Source: Hofstenia miamia
Taxonomy: Eukaryota > Xenacoelomorpha > Acoela > Hofsteniidae
Direction of reading: 5' to 3'
Assembly: GCA_900660155.1 (NCBI GenBank)
Contig: CABFPE010000540.1
Span: 166,245-230,244, forward strand
Length of the DNA: 64,000 bases
This document shows positions 20,800 to 32,109 of the stretch, one piece after another. Below the pieces are notes generated by a model. It made no database searches. It saw only the letters and a program-made list of their open reading frames with translations, and was not told where the DNA came from. How positions within the stretch are numbered: the first letter of the stretch is position 1; each line of letters opens with the position of its first letter. The position numbers and the translations under genes were made by a program.

Positions 20800-21400
20800 G
20801 TGAAACACGTATCTTTCTGCCATGGTCCACCTTCGGCCTCCCCATTGCTTAGTCTTGATATTGTCTTTAACGATCATGACATTTTTCTCATGCTTAAATC
20901 TTACAAGTTTTTTGGCCCTTCATTTGCTCCTCTAAGCATTTTCCACTTTGTTGGAAAAACTCTTGGATCTCCCCACTGTTAAATCTAATCAGCTCCTCTC
21001 CTTTCAGGTCAACGGCCATCACCCAATAGCTATTTTTTCTCGGTTGTCAATCATTTTTGAGCGAATTGTTTTTGGTTACGTGTTCCCAAATATTCGCTAT
21101 CTCATTTTCTCTTCTTAGCATGATAACCTTCCACGCTGTTCTACCATCGCCAACTTGTTCACCCTGATCGAAACTGCGATCTTATTGATCCTATACCCAC
21201 TATCTTTCTTAGCATTTCTAAACATTTGATGTGGATCTCATCGCATTTTCCAACCGTCGTCAATGTGTAAAAATCAATTTATCTATCTCTTACCCTGCTC
21301 GTGTAGCTAGTGGCGTCCCTCAAGGATCTGTGTTCGCTGTTCTTTCATCGTTGTTGCCATTAACTACCCCCAAAGCTATATTATATACACATGAGACAAA
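20800..21400 (+). mobile_element. jockey/CR1-type LINE reverse transcriptase remnant
   Basis: Broken plus-strand frames contain PIAIFSRLSIIFERIVFGYV, QHDNLPRCSTIANLFTLIET (the QHGFxxGRSTxxNL block) and SNRRQCVKINLSISYPARV followed by SGVPQGSVFA, the fingers and palm region before the catalytic aspartates of a jockey-like reverse transcriptase. The YADD region is not found. Stops and frameshifts are frequent. Unrelated in detail to the LINE at 48 kb. Confidence 0.68.
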
Positions 21401-21489
21401 CACGCATACACAAACAAACTGCACTATTATGAAATATCATTAAACTTTAGCAAATATTTTCTTACTTTCATCTATTACTACTTTTTTAA

Positions 21490-21900
21490 GAGCCGTTACA
21501 CCTCTCGAACAACCCATTTTTGACAGAAACCAAAAAAACCAAATCGTCGCAAACTGACGCTTAAATTAAACAATTTGATTGGCTAATATTAATATATAAA
21601 ATAAACCTGTCGCACGAAGTTCATTTTTGAAAATTTTCATCCAAGCCGAAGTTATGGTAGAATTGTCGTGTAACTGCAGAAAAGGTAGATGTGTCCGTTG
21701 TAGTGGGTGTTATAGATGTGGATGCACTTGTGAGAAACGTAGAAGAAACAATTCAACTACAAAAGGATCTAGTAAACGAAGACGACTACTGGATGTGGCC
21801 CCTGATCCTATCAACACGGTTTAGTTCTTACTGACACTTCGATTTAAAATTATCTGTCATCTGGTAGAAAAAATGGGTTGGTCGAGAGGTGTAACGGCTC
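21490..21900 (+). mobile_element. TTAA-flanked 411-bp inverted-repeat element
   Basis: Both ends read inward GAGCCGTTACACCTCTCG, then an A/C mismatch and CAACCCATTTTT, about 31 bp with one mismatch. TTAA is duplicated on both sides (21486-21489, 21901-21904). A TTAA target is typical of piggyBac and Kolobok-like transposons. The ends do not start with the CCC of classic piggyBac, so the superfamily is open. The interior holds a TATATAAAAT box near 21592 and one small reading frame. Confidence 0.85.
21654..21824 (+). CDS. small Cys-rich basic protein inside TTAA element (56 aa)
   Basis: The ATG at 21654 opens a 56-residue frame ending TAG. Residues 5-20 contain eight cysteines in short spacing (CNC, GRC, VRC, SGC, YRCGCTC), followed by basic KRRR and KRRRL clusters that look like a nuclear localisation or nucleic-acid-binding tail. 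The protein could be the Cys-rich DNA-binding remnant of a transposase C-terminus, or an autonomous small protein. I do not recognise a named family. A TTG 27 bases upstream is in frame, but the ATG is preferred. Confidence 0.5.
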   Translation: MVELSCNCRKGRCVRCSGCYRCGCTCEKRRRNNSTTKGSSKRRRLLDVAPDPINTV

Positions 21901-21949
21901 TTAATAATGTAGAATTAAATACAGGCTTAATTTTCTAATTTTAGATAAA

Positions 21950-23255
21950 TGTAATCTTGAAACTTTACAGAATTGCTATAAGAACAATTTTAAATGGATT
22001 TATCTAAACGCCAGAAGTTTGAATTCAAACAAAAATCATTTTCTTAAAATTGCAACTCAATTTAGCTCAAATTCAATTTTTTGTATCAAAGAAACTTGGT
22101 TAAACAATGATATCAAGTCAAATTTGTTCAATCCAGACATCGATAAGGTCAAATTTGTTCAATCCAGACATCGATAATTTTAATGTTATTATTAAAAATA
22201 TGGATAGTAGAGGTAGTGGACTTATGCTAATTGCACAAAAGTTTTAAATCCAATACGTAAAAAAGAATTTGAATCGGATCATTCTGTTTTTGAATCATTA
22301 TGGATCGAAATTAAATCACCTACAAATTCTTCGAAAAATGAATTAATTAATTTTATTTATAATACAAATACGAAAGATCAAAGAAATTAATTAAGGACCT
22401 ACGCGCAAAACATTCAGCTTAAAACAATGTCAATTGTTTGAAAACTTAAATTCTTCTAAACAAAAGCGGAAATTTTTAAACCATTTCATTGGAAAATCGA
22501 ATGGTCTCAATAGTGATATTTCAGAAATTTATATTGATAATAAAAAATTTACAAATAAAAAAGGATACAAATCATTTAAATCAGATATTTAAAGAATTAG
22601 GTAAATTCAATTTTCAAATGGAGATCCCCTCTTTGCGAAAACCTATAGGCCAAGTCAATTATTTACCCTTTAGTAAATTATTTGAAAAATTACTGCACGT
22701 TCAAACCAACCAATACCTTGCATCTGAGAATATTTTATCATCTAAATAATATGGCTTACGCCAAGCATAGCACAAGTGACGCAATTTTTACAATTACTGA
22801 GAAAATATCCTCAAATAAACCCCAAAATATATCCAGTGGCATAGCACTTTTACACTTACGCAAAACTTTTAAATCAGTGAATTTTGACATTTTGGTGATT
22901 GGATTTAAAAATTACGGGTTTCAACAAAATTCAATTAAGTTACTTATGATTATGAGTTTTTATAAAATAGAAACAACGTGCATTAATGAATATGAAATCT
23001 GAATATATTACAACCGATCGAGGAGTGCCTCAAAGCACAGTATTAGGGCCAATTATATTTGCAATACATGTAAATGGCATCATGAATTATAGTGAAATAT
23101 ATCAATTTGCTAAGGATACTTGCCTCATAAATACTGATAATGATGCCACGAAAATTTACAAAGTCATATTGAAAATCTTTATAGCCATTTCACATCCAAT
23201 TAAAATCAATATTGAAAATACGCAATTCGTTATAGTTAACTGCTAACAGTGTTCA
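21950..23255 (+). mobile_element. CR1/jockey-type LINE remnant with mutated catalytic site
   Basis: The endonuclease start is visible as NARSLNSNKNHFLKI and FCIKETWLN. Much of the middle is missing or broken. The reverse transcriptase core appears at 22986-23246 as TDRGVPQSTVLGPIIFAIHV, then YQFAKDTCLI, where the catalytic FADD is FAKD. A 29-bp tandem duplication (22117-22145, 22148-22176) disrupts the endonuclease. Inactive. Confidence 0.72.
22117..22176. repeat. 29-bp tandem duplication
   Basis: GTCAAATTTGTTCAATCC plus eleven more bases occurs twice, separated by two bases. It lies inside the LINE endonuclease remnant. Confidence 0.9.
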
Positions 23256-23849
23256 GATAAAACAAAGTGATCATGTTGATATTGAAAAAGATTTAAAATT
23301 TAATAATTTTCTCCTAAAAAAGATACAAAAATGCCCTCTGGTGTTATATACTTATACCACTTCAGACATTTGGGATCAGATTATCACATTCATTTTGTTT
23401 ATCACAATTACATTAATTTTCATTTTTATTTATTAACTTTAATACAAAAAGCTTTAATACAAGAACTTTTAATTGGTCACTAATAAAAATTAAATTTTGA
23501 ACTTAAGCATGACCATGTTAGTGAATACAGACGAAAGTATAATATATTGTCCCCGCTATATCAAATACAAATTCATGCAGCGGAAATATGCATAAATATG
23601 GCCGAGAATCAATGTCTTGATAATTATTTAAAAGTACATTTACGATCACATAAATTTGTTTGCAACAGTATTTCCTATCTTTCCTTTCACCGACAAAACA
23701 CAATTGGAGTCACAAGCTTGTTAAACAAATTTACCGATTTTTCACACTGAGATTATCACATACATAAAGACACACACACATTTATTATTAAAATATCTTA
23801 TACATTTAGGTTGTAGTTTAATTGTCACTTTTAGCAAATATATTGCCTT
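23256..23849. other. no gene recognised
   Basis: AT-rich flank of the LINE remnant, possibly its 3' part. Open frames at 23518-23750 overlap on both strands and show no domain. Confidence 0.4.
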
Positions 23850-24424
23850 ATTATTATGGCACTGAGTACAAATCTATTAGCGGCGCTGAATACTTTTTTA
23901 CAATGGCGATGAATACTACTATTATTCTTTCGCAAAAATCGTATTAATATGAGTTTATATTAACTAATTAAGTAACTATTTAATTGTATCCATATTGAAA
24001 TTCCTGAATACAGCAATATCTTGTGTCATTTTTTGAATTATTTTTACTTTTTAGTATTAATTAGTAAACCCTTGAACGCTTGTAAATTAACGCTAGGACA
24101 TGGTTTTAAATTTATCCAAAATAAGATCCATTTTAAGATGAATTTAACACGACCCATATTAAGGTTGGGTTGTCAAATGGTATTTAATAAAATTGTTTCG
24201 AACTAGTTCTTCCTTTAAATAAATTCAAAAGTACTTTCTAGATGTAAAATGTAATTGGAAAAAGAATATGAGTGAACCGAAACAACACTTATTTTTTTCT
24301 AAATATATAATAATTATTATTATAATGGCGTTGAATACACCTCACATATTATAATGGCGCTGAATAAAAACTATTATAATAGTGCTTAATATTTTTGTCT
24401 GATTATTATAATGGCGCTCAATAC
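23850..24424. repeat. cluster of a dispersed 19-bp motif
   Basis: About seven variants of TTATAATGGCGCTGAATAC occur near 23850, 23875, 23897, 24319, 24349, 24373 and 24404, all in the same orientation but irregularly spaced. The GGCGCTGAATA core is the constant part. No protein-coding explanation. Confidence 0.75.
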
Positions 24425-24897
24425 TATTACATATCTTGAGTAGTTTTGGCTAAAAAAATCGGGGGCACGCCCTTGCGAAAACTTAGATTTCTTAGAGAAT
24501 AATTCTCGGATTGGCTCCAAACTAGTTTAATTCGCTTCTACATTAAATTTTGCATCTAGAAAATGGTTCCCATTGTTTTTTCAGTCCGATATTTTAACAA
24601 TTGTAGGAGCAGGATAACGTAGGACATTACTGAATGAAAAACAATTTTGAACTAGACTTTACGTTCAAAAGATCGTTCTAGATGTAAAATGTAATTTAGA
24701 AGAGAATAAAGTGGTCGATCAAATCCCTTTTAACAGCAAAATTAACCTTTTATTAAGGTCATTCCCTTAAAAAAATTTTCATTAGGGCTATGACATTGGG
24801 AAAATGTTGATTGTGCTGCGAACAATGCTCAGATCGAATTCAAACTAATTTTATTCTCTTCTAAACTTTATTTTACATATAGAAAGTCCTTTTCAAG
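24200..24897. repeat. four copies of a ~55-bp repeat in alternating orientation
   Basis: The core TTCTAGATGTAAAATGTAAT is seen forward near 24236 and 24674. Its complement occurs near 24540 and, more diverged, near 24860. Flanking AACTAGTTT- and GAGAATAAA-like words are carried along. Orientation runs plus, minus, plus, minus, so the region can fold back on itself. Confidence 0.72.
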
Positions 24898-25706
24898 TTA
24901 CTTTAAGCGAACTGAAGAGCTGACTTTGCTAAGACAAGTTGGGGGAAATTATTACTTCTAGGACCAATCTAAGTTTGGGAAGTGAGAGTAAAAATTTGTC
25001 AAGGAAGAATTTAAGTTAAAATTCGGCAATATAGAAAACAATATGATTTCAATTGGTAAATTTTTACGGTGCTTGTCACGATGGCAATATAAATCTTTTC
25101 CTTGGAAAGTTGAAATTTAAGATTAAATAGTGATTATTTGATGGAGGCAGCAAATGCTCATATGAAGTCGATCTGTAATCGAAGAGGACGAATCTTTAGT
25201 AATGACAACTTAGACACTTAATTCGTTACCATAAAATTTTAGTTCTTTTACTTTAGTGATGGATAAGATTTTGTGACCAGCAACCATTATAACAATTCAA
25301 GATTTTTTTGAACATAAATATTTGCTGAATGTATCAGTCATTTAGTTTCCCCCCTTGTCTCCCGTTCACGAATCTCTAAGATAAACTAGTCAATTTCGAT
25401 TCTATGCAAAATCCAACAAAAAAGAATTTAGAATGTTTATGAAAATATATGCACACTAACCTGCAATTATTGATGAAGTAACACTACACTATATTTTCAC
25501 ATAATTTATATCATTCACTAGGATTCCTTCAACATTTTAAAATAATATTTTGAAAACTTATTGTTGAATCTTTTCGAAGTTTTAAACAAAGAGTACTATG
25601 CGTTGAACTTTGTTAAATTTTACTACATGTAATGAATAGTTTTTTCCATCTCTGTATACATTTTTCATTGTTTCATTTAAATAGTCTTCACTGTAATTAA
25701 CTTAAT
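24898..25706. other. no gene recognised
   Basis: AT-rich sequence without recognisable coding or terminal repeats. Confidence 0.4.
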
Positions 25707-26060
25707 GGCGTTATTGCAGATCAGGGGACTTTGATTTCTAAAAGCCGAAGTGACGTCAAATCACATGTTAAGGGTTTACGTCATCAAAAGTTAAAAATTC
25801 ATTGTTTAGGGTTATAGAGTTTAGGTTTAAGAAACGTTGTTTTGACTTGGGTTAGGGTTTAGGTCTACAAAATATTGTAAAATTTAGGTTTTAGGTTTAG
25901 TTATAGGGTTTAGGTTTAAGAAACGTCAAGTTGTGACTTGGGTTAGGGTTTAGGTCTACAAAAAATATTGTAAAATTTAGAATTTAAATTTACATTCATA
26001 TACAGTGTTGCATAGAAACATTATGTTTATATATCAGAGTCCCTGATCTGCAATAGCGGC
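25707..26060. mobile_element. MITE with telomere-like interior (copy 1)
   Basis: The left end GGCGTTATTGCAGATCAGGG pairs with the right end, which reads GCCGCTATTGCAGATCAGGG inward. The interior includes two imperfect 89-bp units (25811-25899 and 25900 on) rich in TTAGGG/TTTAGG and two CGTCA words. The end GGCGTTATTG and the GGGGAC word are shared with the element at 60732-60965, so they belong to one family. I see no clear target duplication here. Confidence 0.72.
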
Positions 26061-28009
26061 AATTTTGCTTAATGTGCTTTTCATATTACAAGTCAAGGAT
26101 GTTCTCCTAATCAACAAATTGCCATGAGTATGTGTATCAGCAAAAATTCGGTGTTTCCTCGGATACAAATGAATTCATTAGAACAGAAAAATGTCCAACA
26201 AATTTTGATAATCATGCAATATTATTTTTCCACTAAATGTGTTTAATAGGTAAACCGCAATTGTAGAATCCAAAAATTAGAAATGATTGCTCCCAAACAT
26301 TTGTGCTAGTCTTTTCAAGTGCTAACGCCAAATTACGAATTTAACGAAAATAATCACTGATAATTGCTAATTCGTAAAACACAAAAATATCGCATTATCA
26401 ATTAAATTAAGGAAATCTCAAAAATTAAATTGGTTTATTCTGAAATTTAACTATTTTTAAACGATGCAATAGTATTAGATAATTCAACATTTAAAAAATA
26501 AAAATATGTCTGCAAATTTTGCATCTAAAAACTTTATCTCAAATCAAAAATCTAGTACTGTGGAAAAGTGCACAACACGTTGGCAAATTAAATTTCGACA
26601 AATTACGATATAGCTACTACGAACTGAAATAATAATGCCTTAGAAATAGGCATTTAAGTGCTCTTCAAAAATGGAAGTATTTTTATCAGCTATTATTTAA
26701 AAATAATAAATATAATTCGTGTGACTCTAATTCTGGTAAGACAGAAATAAATATATCTTTTATGAAAATTACATATATTTTAAATTTTCAGCAGCAAATT
26801 CTTTACATCTTTGTCATAACATGGAATTACATCATGAAGAAGACTGCTCTGCATAAAAATTTCAAACTCAGCAAGATTAATTGTGGAATACTTTCTTCAT
26901 ATAGTTGAGATAGTAATCAACTCAATTTAGTATTTCAAAAAGCATTATGACGGTTACATGAGATATTCTGAATATGTATCTTTAATGTGTTTACTTTTAC
27001 AAAATGTCTTACATAAATGGAATGTTGCATTGTCAACTCAATTCAAAAAGGAAATAAAGGCAATGCTCTAATCAAGTAACATTTTAGAAACAGGGAGTCA
27101 TCAAGGGTCATGATAAAGCAGCAATATTCCAAACATTCAGTAAGAGTTTGCTTAATAAGCTTCACTATCTAAAAACCTGATGGATTCCTGATTTTGATAA
27201 ATAACACACTAGTTTAGTCTAACTTTGTAAAAATTCTGATGTACCAATTTTTCTAAGCTTTATAAAGATTTTTTTTTCAATAAAGTTCCAGATGTTTTGT
27301 CATAGGTCTAAACCTATTCTTGAATAGCATGTCATTGTTATGCATTGTTTCAAATAAGCAGGCAACTAATTTTATGTGACTTGTTTGAATGGCATTAAAA
27401 TTCCAAATGTTTATAAACTAATTTTATGCATGTTTCTTGGATTCCTAAACTATTGCTTTAGCTTAGCTTGTTATCACTATGCATAACATAATTAAGAATA
27501 CCAATAATACATGCACAACTTTGTAGTAAAAATAATTTGATTACAAAATTTAAACAGGTTTTTCTTTCAGTTTATGCAAATATATGAATTTAATTCCACA
27601 TTGTTTGCATTTCCAAGGTTCAAATTTGTTCTCACACAAATGAGGTGATAATACTAATTACTACACAACTTCACTTTCTTTTGGTTCAAAAATACTTAAA
27701 AATCTACAAATAGTGATTAATCAGTAACTAAAATGTATTTGAATTTAAAAATTGTAATTAAGGCTCAATTGTCCCTGAGAACAGGTGCTGGCTGGGCTTC
27801 ACTGTTACACAATAATTGTTTCATCACCTTATGTGTTGTTCTCTGAAATTGCAGGCAGGATCATAAATTATTTAGCAAAGAATTCTACTATTGAGCTTAA
27901 GTTGTAAAGTAAAACTTTGAACATTCTGAGTTTCATGTCTAACTGTGTGGTAGTTGTGTTTTGCTTAAATGTACTGAAAAGCAATCTCCTTCTTTTTGAA
28001 AAAATTTCT
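26061..28009. other. no gene recognised; start of CpG-poor block
   Basis: No domain-bearing frame. CpG almost vanishes from about 26.72 kb. Probably old transposon sequence too decayed to identify by eye. Confidence 0.45.
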
Positions 28010-30675
28010 TATATACAAATGTAGCATAATCCAAAGTATAATGCTGCTAATGAAGAAAGAAGATCAGATGATTAGTTGAAACTAAGATCGAATTAGGATT
28101 AATAATTAGAAAACAATTTAAGTTTATTTATCAGATTATCTTTGTAAATGCAACCAAGTAATAACATAGCAAATTAGTAGTTGTCGTCGAATTTTGACCA
28201 AATGAAGGGGGCGAATTTGCTTCCATTATTTTTAGCAATTTTGGCAGACAAACAAATTTGAATTTCAAACAACAGGTACTTTTTGAAAATTAACTATAAA
28301 TAGGTGAGAAATCATTTTGGAAATTGTTGAAGAAAATTCTTTGAAAATCTTATCTTTAGATTTTATATTGGTTTGCTTATTTATACAGAATGTCAAGCTA
28401 AACAGTAAATGCAGTAGTAGTGGTTTGGAAACATATCAGGAGCAACTCAAGGGTCTTTGATCCAAACCATGAACCTGCATTTATGTTAGGTATATGAATA
28501 GGAGTTTTTCTCCATTCAGCAGAAAGGGGCTGGATAGCCTACTGTAGGTTATACATATTTTATTTCATAGACTTAGGTGACCTATAATAGACTGATAAAT
28601 AGACCAAGCATGTATTATGTTATTAAATGTAAGGTAGGAAGCTGCGAGTTATTATGTAATTTATTTTAATTAATTTATTTAAAGCCAATAGTTTTTGATA
28701 ATGGCTAAGTAATAATTATTAAGCAGCTAGTGACATTGCAAGGTTGCAAAGTGACATAAATACACATTACAAATTGAGTTTAAGTCAGTTACAACTAGCA
28801 TTGAGAACTACACCAAGCTAGGATAGGGAACACATAAGAACTTTGGTGAGCTGACATTGGAAGCCACTTAATTCAGCAATGGAAATACAAGTGAGGTGAT
28901 TCAGAGATCAGAGTTAGCTGGATGCCACATACACACCAATCACAGAGAAGAGCTATGATGGCAGAGTACCTAAACAGTATTCAGTTATTTCAGTTAAGTT
29001 AAGATTAAAAAAATATATAAAGTAAATAGCTAATATGTGTACATCCCTACCCACATAGAAGAGGGAATAATGATTTAAAAGAATCATTTAACCTACGTCA
29101 ATGCTTGGTAGCAGATGCTACACAAATGTGAAAGTGTTTTTGTTGATTTTTGAAGATCTTGTAACTGACTCTACACATTTTGTTAAAAGGTAGACAACTT
29201 CCTAGGTTGTGAAGACAGTATCAGTAAATGATTTAGAACTGTAAAACAATCACATTAATAACTTTGGTTTATATTCATGCCTAATGCTAGAGTAAAAGAA
29301 AAAGTGTTTAATTGCTTACACAGCATAAATGCTAATTAACAAACTGTTACAGTTAACATTGACAATCAATAGTTTAAAAACAAGAATCATTTACACTTGT
29401 ATTTTTTTCATAATTCAATTAATATCACAATAAAGTGTATAGATGAAATACAATTCCAATTGCATAGAATATTATAAGAACTGAAAAATAGGGAGAAGAA
29501 TTGCTCTAACCAATTGAAATTTGTAACATCATTACCTAACAACCTTTCCATTATTTGAAATATTGGACAGATATCAAAATAAAGCTATAAAAATTTACAA
29601 ATGACTCTGTTTCTATTATGGGAACTCAATTGAATGCAAATACCTTTGCATAGCTTGAGAAAATATTTTCTAATGAGATAAATAGGTTGATCTAGTGATT
29701 TATGCAACATGAAAAACAAATTTGGCTTACAAAAGTAATATTTTTGCTCAGATGTTGATTCTCTAAAAATCAAATAAATAAGCAAACCATTTGACATCTG
29801 AATCAAAGGTTGCAAAGGTTACCATTGTAGAGAGGGACCCACATTCCAACAAAAGAATGAAGCATTGGTGGTTCACTGATTTCCTTAAGAGAAACAGGAA
29901 TTCCCTAGAAAACAGACTTCCAGCAGTGACCAATTCACACAAAACCATTCTTACTCAAAAAGGTGCTAATTGTGTGTCTCTAGTTGTAATTTCTAGCTCA
30001 ATAAACAATTTATCCCAGAGTTCTCTTATCTCAGCTCATGTAAATAAATAATAAATAACAGGCACATAATTGCTGTGCAATCATGTTCACCAACAGCATA
30101 GTATATTTGCAAGGTGTTAATTTAAGTGCATGTACAAACAGATTGAATAGAAGATGTTATTCCCTACACCTAACCATAAACTAAGGTGGGCCAAAATTCA
30201 GGCAGTCACCATTAAAGAGCTATTTGTCGCCCTAGACCCAGTGCAGTTTCCTCCCAAATTGTCGCCAGATCTTACACAATAGTTATCATTAACAAACTCT
30301 TTGATCAATGAAATCTAAAGGGAGTTAGTAAATAAATAATTGCAAAAGATCAAACGCAATTGAAGGAAGCTGAATTTATTGTGTGCTTCACTACATTGTC
30401 TCAGATATTTACTACAAAAATCTGTAACTTATTACCTGACTTGTTTACAATTTCAAAGCACAGTTTCCCTCGCAAAGTTAAATTAGCAATCACATGTAAT
30501 TTAAATTGAGGGGACAAAACTAACACTATCAAATTAACTACACTCAAAATTCCAAAATTGATTAAAAGAAATTGATACAAATAAGGTAGCAGCAAATCAA
30601 AAAGAATCAAAATGTCAAAAGACGTAACACTATTCCAGAGTGCAGAAAAAATAAGGCCCTGAGTGACTCTACAGA
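28010..30675 (+). repeat. dispersed repeat family X, copy A
   Basis: This segment recurs in the opposite orientation at 55381-57130. Markers include AGAATGTCAAGCTAAA (28390) against the complement at 56818, GCAGCTAGTGACATTGCA against 56445, GGTGCTAATTGTGTGTCTCT (29963) against 55980, and GGCCCTGAGTGACTCTAC (30656) against 55381. It probably represents an LTR with leader, or the terminal region of a large element. No coding domain seen. An extra stretch of several hundred bases is present here relative to the other copy. Confidence 0.7.
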
Positions 30676-30679
30676 ATGT

Positions 30680-31530
30680 TTAGAGATGTTGGAATATTAA
30701 CTTATGCAGGATCAGAAGTAATAATGAGTATAAACAATATGTTTTAAAGCAAATTCAGCCTTTACATGACTTTGATGACATAGGAGAATTTAATGATAAA
30801 TTGCTGGTTTTATTAGAAGAGCTGCTCTCCACTGAAACAACAAAAGAATTTTGCACATACTTTCAGAAATTTTATTCTAATTAACATGAGGAATGAGCCC
30901 TTCCATATCACATTGGTTTATCAATAAACATTAATATCCATTTAGAAAATTTCCATTATCAATTAAAAAGAATTCATGCAAATGGCAGAAAGATTTTACA
31001 AATGGATAATTCTATAAAAATTGTGCTGAAATTCTTGATTCTAGATACTGTAATCAACTGATAAAGTAATATTTTGGAAAGGCAGTCCCTTCTAAAATTT
31101 GTAAGAATCATAAAAATTCCATAAATACTAAAAGTATGTTTATTATTGACCAAAGCTCAGAAAATATTTGAATAATAAAACCTGTCAAATTGAAAAAAAT
31201 GCTATGAAATACAATCTTCTGTTACTCCCCATAAAGTTAGATACAAATTACTCTGTGAAAAGTGTGAGATTTGCATCCATTCACTTAGTTGCTCTTATTC
31301 TTGTGGTAAAAAACAATATGCCATTTTAATTTTTCTGCATGTTTATGTTTTAATGTATTTATGTAAAGAAATAATTGATCCAATTTCATGCAGGTTTTTG
31401 AGCACTCAGAATGTTAACAACTCAACTTCAAATAAGCTTGCAAAATTTGATCAGAAAAACTTGAAAGAGAAATCATCAAATCTCAAACTCAAACTCAAAC
31501 TTAAATTGAAAATCCACTAGAAAATACCAT
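30680..31530 (+). pseudogene. MULE transposase C-terminus with SWIM-like finger, broken
   Basis: Plus-strand frames read KQYVLKQIQPLHDFDDIGEF, then KEFCTYFQKFYSN, then LPYHIGLSINI, HLENFHYQLKRIHANGRKI and IKIVLKFLI. Later YKLLCEKCEICIHSLSCS appears. This order (WAYCYRxGLxINTNMxLE-type block, then a Cys/His SWIM-type zinc finger) is that of Mutator-like transposases. Stops occur at W/R positions, and the catalytic DDE region upstream is absent because the similarity starts abruptly at repeat A. Confidence 0.6.
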
Positions 31531-31899
31531 AAGAATTGAAATATTTTAAATTTGAGTTTTTTTAATTAAACACAAATAATTATATTTTAGCTATCAAAAT
31601 TATTGTAAAATATATTTTACTTTACTGTAGAATCGCGGGCTGCATTTGTACTAGTAACTAATTGACTCTGCAGAAGGTTTAACTTAGATAACGACAGCCC
31701 CAATTCTGGGGAAAACAAGTAACGAGAAAATAACTAATAGAAACAATTGTAGTTCATCCAAGTATTTGATACGATACTTTAGGTATTTCCAAGATGATCA
31801 ATTAACGTGGCTTCCAGCTGAAGCAGAGTCTTTAGAAGTAGAAGCAGTTCAGTGCTCGATTAGTGAATGGTGCTACCCTATTTGTCTCACTTATTAATT

Positions 31900-32109
31900 T
31901 CTATCTCATTGCAAAAGTAAAAACCTCATTTTCATTGTTAGTTCTCATCTCACTAAATAATAGTCTGTAATTACCAGACATTCGTGTTCGCCAGTGGCAT
32001 AGTATCATCACAGTGTAATAAATTATAAGTGCATGTACGTGTTGAATAAAACAAGAGGTTTATTATTTCCTTAACCATACCCGTATCCGTAACCTAATGA
32101 GACCACAAT
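31900..32109 (+). repeat. repeat family X, partial copy B
   Basis: GGCATAGTATC, TAATAAATTATAAGTGCATG and CGTAACCTAATGAGACCAC parallel copies A (near 30105-30175) and C (near 43990-44100). It runs into the 1-kb gap. Unlike its surroundings it keeps several CpGs, which suggests a younger copy. Confidence 0.6.

Noticed and set aside
23850-24424. CRISPR-like array
   Set aside because: The repeats are degenerate, spacing is irregular and the genome is eukaryotic.
29585-30051. Overlapping frames on both strands near 29.6-30.05 kb
   Set aside because: They fall inside repeat family X, whose other copies do not keep these frames.
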